From NCBI GenBank assembly GCA_040773385.1, contig JAXGWH010000021.1:1-19289 (forward strand): DNA of 19,289 nt, written 5' to 3'. Below the pieces are notes generated by a model, which was not told the DNA's origin, made no database searches, and saw nothing but the letters and a program-made list of their open reading frames with translations. This document shows positions 14,807 through 19,289 of the stretch, in pieces. Position 1 is the first letter of the stretch. Every line of letters starts with the position of its first letter. The position numbers and the translations under genes were made by a program. The DNA is from Aeriscardovia sp040773385 (GTDB lineage: Bacteria; Actinomycetota; Actinomycetes; Actinomycetales; Bifidobacteriaceae).

Positions 14807-16986
14807 TCACTCGTGCTTGCGGGAGAGGGCCAGGCCGGTACCTGCGGAGAGAAGGACGACGGCCGCGGCCACGGCGGCGATGGAGTCGGCGCCGGTCTCG
14901 GCAAGACCGCCCTTGTTGTTCTTCTTGGCATTGGCCTCGACGACGACCTTGCCGCTCGGGACGACGCAGTTCTCGTGGATCTGGAACTTGGCCAGATCGG
15001 CCTCGATGGCCTTGCGGTTGGCCTCGGCGGCAGCGAACTTGTTCTCGGCGTCCTTCGAAGCCTTGGCGAGATCACCCTGCGCGGCGGCGGCCTTGGCGCG
15101 CTTGTCCTCGATGGCCTTGTAGTTGGCCTCGGCGGCCTTGGAGTCGCGGGCAAGCTGGCCGAGCTTGGTAGCCTCGTTCTGGCGGTTGTCCTCGATGGCC
15201 TTGTAGTTGTTCTCGGCGTCCTTGGAGTTCTTCGCGAGGTTGCCTTGCTCCTTGGTGGCCTTCTGGCGTGCGCTCCTGCTGGAGTCGTACGCGGACCGGA
15301 CGGCCTGGAGCGCGGAATCATAGGCGTTCGGATCAGACGGATCGGTGATCTCGGCGTTATAGTTCTGGGCAACGGACTGGACGGTCCAGTCGAGGGAGGC
15401 CTTGGCGACTTCCTCGTCCTGGTGTGCGTCGGTCAGGCTCTTGAGATCCTTGTCCGTCTGGTCGAGCGACTTCTTTGCCTTCGTCTCGTTCTCGATGAGG
15501 GTCTTGGAAGCCTTCTGCGCATCCTTGCGGCTGTTCTTGTCGCTCGTCTGCTCATTCTTCTCACCAGTGAGCTGGCTCTGGAGAATAGAGGTAGAACGCT
15601 TGTTGTCGTCGGCGGCGGTGCGCGCGGCGGCGGCATCCGAGGCGGCCTTGTTGAGGGCCTTCAGACGGTCATTGGTGCGCTGCTCGGCCTGCTGGAAGCG
15701 GGCGAGCTTGGCCTTCTCGCCATCCAGCGCGGTCTGTGCGGAGGTCACGCCGGCCTGTGCGTTGTTGAGTGCGGTCTGCATGTTGGTGACCTGGGCAGTG
15801 TGCTGGGCGGCGACGGTGGCATCAACAGCAGGATGGTTGTTGACGTCGTTGCGTGCGGCAATATAGCAAGGTTCTTCTCCTGCAGCTGGGCAAGAGTGAT
15901 GCGGTCAGCCTTTTGGTCACGGGCGGCCTGTTCCAGCTCGTGCAGAAGCTGCTGCTCCTTGTTGACGAACTGCTGATGCTGGGCGTTCTGCGCCTGATCG
16001 GCCTTCACCTGCTCCTTGGCGGCGTTGAGCGCATGCTGGGCCTTGGTCACGGCAGCGTTGGCGTTGTCGAGACGCGACTGGGCGCGGTTCACATGATCCT
16101 GCTGGGTCGCGACGGCGTTGGCGGCAACCTGATGGTTCTTGGTGGCAGTGGAAAGATCGGCGGTGGACGGTGCCTTGGCGGCGGCGTCGGCAGCCTTCTG
16201 GTCAAGATCGGCCTGCTGGTCCTTGAGCTGGGCAAGCTTGTTCTCGTCGCGGGAAATGTAACCGTCGAAGTCAGCGATCTTCTTGGCGAGGTCCTGGATC
16301 TTCTGCGCGTTGTCCTTGCGCGCCTTCTGGGCGTCGTTGTAGTCGGCGGTATCGGAGTCCTTCTGGGCCTCGATGGTCTGGAGCACGGAGTCGTAATCGT
16401 CGGGCACATAGGCGTTGTAACCTTGGCCGAGCTCATTGACGGTGTTCTGCAGGGCCGCGAACTTGCGCTCATATTCGCTGTGGGCATCGGTGAGCTGCGT
16501 CAGGGCCTTGTTGTCCTCGGTCTCGGACTTGACGAGCTGGCCGAGCTCCTTGGCGGCCTCTGCGCGCTTCTTTTCGATGGCCTTGTAGTTGTTCTCTGCG
16601 GCCTTGGAGTCGCGGGCGAGCTGGCCGAGTTCCTTGGCCTGGTCCTTGCGGGCGGACTCGACGTCGTTGTAGTTGTTCTCGGCGTCCTTGAAGTCCTTGG
16701 CAAGTTCGCCAAGCTTCTTGGCGGCCTCTGCGCGCTTCGCCTCGGCGCCGGTGTAGGCCTTGTGGGCGGCGGTGGCGGTCGTCTCCGCCTGGTCAAGGCT
16801 GTGCTGGAGATCAGCCTTCTTGGCGACGTCGTTCTTGTTCGGTGTGCAGTTCTCATTCTTCGGCGTGGCCGCGAGGGCGGCATTGGCGCCGGTGAGCATG
16901 GTGGTCGCTGCGACGGCGGCGGCGAGCACCGCCTTCTTCGCGGTGTGCTTGTTCACGGGTTTGGCCGCGTGCTTACCTTGAGTCAT
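14807..16986 (-). pseudogene. Coiled-coil LPXTG-type surface protein, split by a -1 frameshift
   Basis: Intact, this would be a 726-residue exported protein anchored to the wall. N-terminus: basic region, hydrophobic core and an ANAALAAT cleavage area (signal peptide about 1-40). The body is Ala/Lys/Glu/Asp-rich coiled coil, including 28-residue repeats (LGQLARDSKAAENNYKAIEK and relatives) near both ends. The C-terminus has the sorting signal LAETG, a hydrophobic stretch and the tail SRKHE. The frame breaks at 15860-15868: the first frame runs into unrelated LPHATTSTT residues and stops at 15745, while the next frame continues smoothly as IAARNDVNNHPAVDATVAAQ. One lost base (for example a T, giving LAYIAARND) explains it. 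As read, the product would be secreted but not anchored. A sequencing error cannot be excluded. SD AGAAGGA precedes the ATG; housekeeping sortase would anchor it. Confidence 0.85.
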
Positions 16987-17046
16987 AACAAATCCTTCTC
17001 TGATATATCAGCTATGGATCATGAATGATCCATATGGACTCAAGGT
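16975..17046 (-). promoter_or_regulatory. Folded 5' leader covering the start of the surface-protein gene
   Basis: In mRNA order: ACCTTGAGTC (17046-17037), hairpin TATGGATCA-ttca-TGATCCATA (17034-17013), palindrome CTGATATATCAG (17011-17000), ribosome binding site AGAAGGA, start codon, then GACTCAAGGT (16984-16975), which is the exact complement of the first element. Pairing of the two 10-mers would close a junction holding two hairpins and the ribosome binding site, with the last base of the ATG in the stem. Translation control is inferred from the geometry. Confidence 0.65.
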
Positions 17047-17048
17047 GA

Positions 17049-17057
17049 GGGGGGGGG
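17049..17057. repeat. Nine-G homopolymer tract upstream of the surface-protein gene
   Basis: A run of nine G (C on the coding strand), 63 nt before the start codon and adjoining the 10-bp outer stem of the leader. Long G/C tracts near surface-protein genes are common sites of slippage-driven phase variation. Confidence 0.85.
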
Positions 17058-17178
17058 TGAACAACTTAAGGGTTATATAAACAATGCAACAACCAAACGG
17101 TACTTATGCACCGTATCCGCTATCAGTCAAATCAATACAAATTTCTCTTTTAGGTTTGTGATTCACGCTTGCTGGCGT

Positions 17179-17194
17179 TGTGATTTGAGTCACG
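17179..17194. promoter_or_regulatory. CRP/GlxR-like binding site
   Basis: TGTGATTTGAGTCACG matches TGTGA-N6-TCACA at nine of ten fixed positions. A related half-site, TTGTGATTCACG, lies about 25 nt upstream. It is about 190 nt from the surface-protein start and has no other gene nearby. Whether this organism has a regulator of that type cannot be seen here. Confidence 0.4.
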
Positions 17195-17501
17195 AAAACT
17201 TTGTTATCGTGAAGTGTTCTAAGAATGTTGATTGTCGGCAAGTTGCCAAAATCGCATCGACCGCGACTCGCCCGGGGCAAACAGTACGGTAAATGCCGTC
17301 AATGCCATCGCCTTCATCCTGTTCAATGTTGTATCCGGAGATGTGCTGCCGATACCCGATAACGATCAGACAGTGCGTGACCTGCAGTCATATCCGGGTG
17401 TGAGGGTGACTGTGGATGCAGTGGTGACTGGTGCGTGGGTCCTGCGGCGGGTCAGTACATCGGGGCGGGCGCGAACCGTATTGGCGGGTGAAAGAGACAT
17501 G
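17195..17501. other. Gap between surface-protein control region and tRNA-Ala, no gene recognised
   Basis: About 300 nt. A rightward open frame from 17232 exists, but it runs straight through the tRNA on the opposite strand and has no ribosome binding site or known family, so I do not call it. No repeats or strong hairpins are seen before the tRNA terminator. Confidence 0.4.
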
Positions 17502-17531
17502 AAAAAAGGTTCCGAGGAGAACCCGGAAACC
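17502..17531 (-). terminator. Terminator after tRNA-Ala
   Basis: On the minus strand, GGTTTCCG (17531-17524) pairs with CGGAACC (17514-17508) with one bulged base, followed by six T (17507-17502). It lies 7 nt beyond the tRNA 3' end. Confidence 0.8.
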
Positions 17532-17538
17532 CTGCCTG

Positions 17539-17611
17539 TGGAGCTAGCGGGAGTCGAACCCGCGACCTCTTCGATGCGAACGAAGCGCGCTACCAACTGC
17601 GCTATAGCCCC
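17539..17611 (-). tRNA. tRNA-Ala(CGC)
   Basis: On the minus strand the acceptor GGGGCTA pairs with TAGCTCC (one G-T pair), discriminator A at 17539. The anticodon arm is CTTCG-TTCGCAT-CGAAG with anticodon CGC (17578-17576), and the T arm is GCGGG-TTCGACT-CCCGC. The CCA end is not encoded. An intrinsic terminator follows. Confidence 0.95.
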
Positions 17612-17651
17612 GTGCGGATCGTCGAAACGAATCGCAACCTGTTTACTGTAT

Positions 17652-17684
17652 CGCGACCCCGCGCCGAGGGCAACGGGGTCGTCG
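17652..17684 (-). terminator. Hairpin after dedA, possible terminator or processing site before tRNA-Ala
   Basis: CGACCCCG (17654-17661) pairs with CGGGGTCG (17674-17681), extendable with one bulge to 10 bp, around a 12-nt loop. No T run follows on the minus strand, so termination may need Rho, or the dedA and tRNA transcripts may be joined and processed. Confidence 0.45.
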
Positions 17685-17690
17685 CGACAA

Positions 17691-18575
17691 TCAGTTTTCT
17701 GTGGCTTCGGCCGCCCTGTTCTCATCCAGATTTTCGCTGATACCTGAGGTGATACCTGTCGCCGGATGATCTGGATCGGCTGTCTGGAATGCTGGTGTCG
17801 TCTGGACGTCATGGGCGTCTTCCGCGGTGGGCGCCGTCGCGCTCGTGTCTTTCAGTTCCTGCTCGACGCCGGCCGCATCCTCCGCCGCCTGGATCGCCTC
17901 GCCCTCGGCCACGTTCTTCTTGCGCTTCTTCACCGCCGCGCGGATGGCTCCGATGATCGTCGGGGCGAGCGAGACAAGCAGGATCAGCACGATGACGAGC
18001 TCGAAGTGCTTTTGCACCGCGGGGATGCGCCCGAAGAAGAAGCCGAGGAACGTGAACAGCGAGCTCCACACGAGGCCGCCGAGCACGGAGAACGGCGCGA
18101 AACGGCGCCACTTCATTCCTGTGATGCCCGAGAAGAACGGCATGAACGTGCGGATGAACGGGAAGAACCTGCCCAAAAACACGGCCAGCGGTCCCCACTT
18201 TTCGATCATCCCCTCGGTCTTGGCGATCCGCTCGGGCGTGAGGGCCTTCACCTTGCCGCTTTTGACGATCCTGCGGCCGAAGAAATGGCCGATCCAGTAG
18301 TTGCACTGGTCACCGAGGATCGGCGCCGCCCACACCACCGGCAGCAGCCAGGCCAGCGGCAGGGCCGCGTGCCCGCTCGCATCGGGGGCGGCGAACACGC
18401 CCGCCGCGAACAGCAGCGAGTCGCCGGGCAGAAACGGCATGAAAACGACGCCTGTCTCGATGAAGACGATGAGGAAGATGAACCCGAGCGTCGGGCCGAC
18501 CCCCATGGCGATCCACGAGGCGATGGCCGCCCTCGGGTCTTTGAGCAGTCTGACGAAGAAGTTGATGACGTTCAT
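17691..18575 (-). CDS. DedA-family membrane protein
   Basis: Integral membrane protein of 294 residues, of the DedA/VTT superfamily linked to proton-motive-force homeostasis and movement of lipid carriers such as undecaprenyl phosphate. Key positions are present: Glu40 and Asp52 (GDS) in the first half, and GRFFPFIRTFMPFFSG at 135-150 with Arg136 and Arg142, matching the acidic and arginine residues known to matter in E. coli YqjA/YghB. Membrane segments follow to about residue 212. A basic patch (KKRKK, 216-220) and an acidic, Ala-rich soluble tail of about 70 residues end the protein; that tail is longer than usual. AGGACAGGC precedes the ATG. Upstream, two copies of TTATATA (near 18627-18660) could be -10 elements. 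Confidence 0.92.
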   Translation of the reverse strand: MNVINFFVRLLKDPRAAIASWIAMGVGPTLGFIFLIVFIETGVVFMPFLPGDSLLFAAGVFAAPDASGHAALPLAWLLPVVWAAPILGDQCNYWIGHFFGRRIVKSGKVKALTPERIAKTEGMIEKWGPLAVFLGRFFPFIRTFMPFFSGITGMKWRRFAPFSVLGGLVWSSLFTFLGFFFGRIPAVQKHFELVIVLILLVSLAPTIIGAIRAAVKKRKKNVAEGEAIQAAEDAAGVEQELKDTSATAPTAEDAHDVQTTPAFQTADPDHPATGITSGISENLDENRAAEATEN

Positions 18576-18886
18576 GCCTGTCCTGCCTGTCGCTGTCGTT
18601 TCTCTCCGTATGCGTCTCCAAGGTACCTATATATAAGGCACTGTCTGCCATTTATATAAGGTCCGGTTGCCATTGGGCGAGCATCTGTCTCAACGTAGCA
18701 GCCCGGATTCTTTCCTGTCGTCCCCGTGCGTGACTTTGACCGATTCCTCACTTTTGCCCGACTTTTGCCCACTGCCTGAAGTGTCGATGTGATGTGGTGA
18801 CGCGGACCGTTGTGGTGATGGTTCGGTTCGTCGGGCGGTTCGTCGGGCGGTGTTATGGCATGATGGCGTCGCCTGCCAATCTCGTG
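18576..18886. other. Gap upstream of dedA with short tandem repeats
   Basis: No gene recognised. It holds two TATATA-rich boxes (18627-18660) that may be dedA promoter elements, an 11-bp tandem pair ACTTTTGCCC(G/A) near 18749-18770, and a perfect 12-bp tandem GGTTCGTCGGGC at 18825-18848. Confidence 0.5.
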
Positions 18887-19289
18887 TATTATTCAAAACG
18901 CGGATGATCGACGGAGATCGTCCGGGTGTCCTTTCGGATACCACGGCAACAAAGGAGTGCCAGGAAGCAGTATCACTGTCGCCGAGCAAAGGGCGGCAAA
19001 TAATACCTTTTTGTTAACCGGTGTCGTCCGGGCGCTGTTGTGTTGATGGTGCGGGGTGATGCGGTCGCCGGTTCCCGCTGTGGGCGGGAAGCCGGTGAGA
19101 ACAATTTCACTGCCAGGCCTGAGAGGTCCTGACGTGACCGTTTACGTTTGTAGCGGCACGCCGATGGGGTTGTTGTATGCCGCGGTCTTTTGATTTCACT
19201 CTTGTGCGCCTCGATCCTGTTGTGTACGTTTGTTTCTTGCTGCCTGTGGGGCGCCGCTTCCTGGTTTTGGTGGGCGGGTGTCCTTCCGG
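18887..19289 (+). promoter_or_regulatory. Putative promoter and long structured leader running off the window
   Basis: TATTAT at 18887-18892 could be a -10 box (no good -35 seen). Downstream are a compact hairpin GGTGTCC-TTTC-GGATACC (18925-18942), a CGCC/GGCG hairpin near 18979-18998, and a strong hairpin at 19068-19095 (CCGGTTCCCGC with GCGGGAA-g-CCGG, one bulge). No long coding frame is present; only a short frame from ATG 19177 is open to the window edge (MPRSFDFTLVRLDPVV...), without a good ribosome binding site. It is most like the untranslated leader of an operon lying to the right. The riboswitch or leader class is not recognised. Confidence 0.35.

Noticed and set aside
15857..15870. 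Programmed -1 ribosomal frameshift in the surface-protein gene
   Set aside because: No X-XXY-YYZ slippery heptamer, no internal Shine-Dalgarno at proper spacing and no strong downstream structure; a one-base loss is simpler.
15853..17028. Rightward hydrophobic frame opposite the coiled-coil protein
   Set aside because: Leu/Gly/Val richness is the mirror of Lys/Ala/Glu coiled-coil codons; the minus strand has signal peptide, repeats and sorting signal.
17232..17747. Rightward open frame of 171 codons
   Set aside because: It runs antisense through tRNA-Ala (its ELAGVEPATSSMRTKRAT section is the mirror of the tRNA), has no good ribosome binding site and no family resemblance.
19068..19110. Cobalamin-riboswitch-like string GGGAAGCCGGTGAGAA
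   Set aside because: The matching CCGG pairing partner and the conserved CCCGCCACTGT-type part are missing; the GGGAA belongs to a simple local hairpin.

Overview
The window looks like chromosomal DNA of a high-GC Gram-positive actinobacterium, most probably Bifidobacterium or a close relative. The evidence is the GC-rich coding style, purine-rich Shine-Dalgarno sites, a class C pilus sortase after an LPXTG-type protein tail, a coiled-coil surface protein ending in an LAETG sorting signal, and an actinobacterial FprA-type reductase. The genus is an inference from style.

Layout. (1) 1-3.6 kb, cell surface: the tail of a wall-anchored (pilin-like) protein, class C sortase, a VanZ-RDD membrane protein, and a convergent family 2 glycosyltransferase whose 3' end overlaps the VanZ gene antisense. 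(2) 3.6-7.4 kb, probable defence or accessory block: an AAA ATPase (RloA-like) and an RloB-family protein with touching start and stop, then an Mpg/AAG-type 3-methyladenine DNA glycosylase 21 nt downstream, then a RelE/HigB-type toxin with a very short antitoxin-like partner that lacks the usual HTH half. The block is bordered by A+T-rich intergenic DNA. (3) 7.4-9.4 kb: a perfect parS palindrome, fprA, a short remnant reading frame, a set of DnaA-box-containing repeats and tRNA-Gly(CCC). (4) 9.5-12.7 kb: recQ, a translationally coupled TSUP permease and a 59-residue membrane protein. (5) 12.8-14.5 kb: an inverted-repeat intergenic element and a glycosidase-like beta-propeller gene with two short-repeat tracts before its start. 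(6) 14.7-17.2 kb: a large coiled-coil LPXTG-type surface protein interrupted by a -1 frameshift, with an elaborate hairpin-rich leader and a nine-G tract upstream. (7) 17.5-19.3 kb: tRNA-Ala(CGC), a DedA-family membrane protein, and about 700 nt of mostly non-coding DNA with a structured, leader-like region running off the end.

How the parts relate. The sortase probably polymerises the pilin whose tail opens the window. The LAETG protein would be anchored by a housekeeping sortase outside the window. RloA-RloB resembles other ATPase-plus-effector defence pairs, and the adjoining DNA glycosylase could be a cargo or partner. parS and the DnaA boxes suggest this segment lies in the origin-proximal part of the chromosome, although no dnaA gene or A+T-rich unwinding element is visible. 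The most notable unexplained structures are the RloA-RloB-glycosylase operon, the HTH-less antitoxin, the DnaA-box repeats, the paired 18-mer intergenic element, the uORF with repeats before the glycosidase, and the folded leader of the surface protein.
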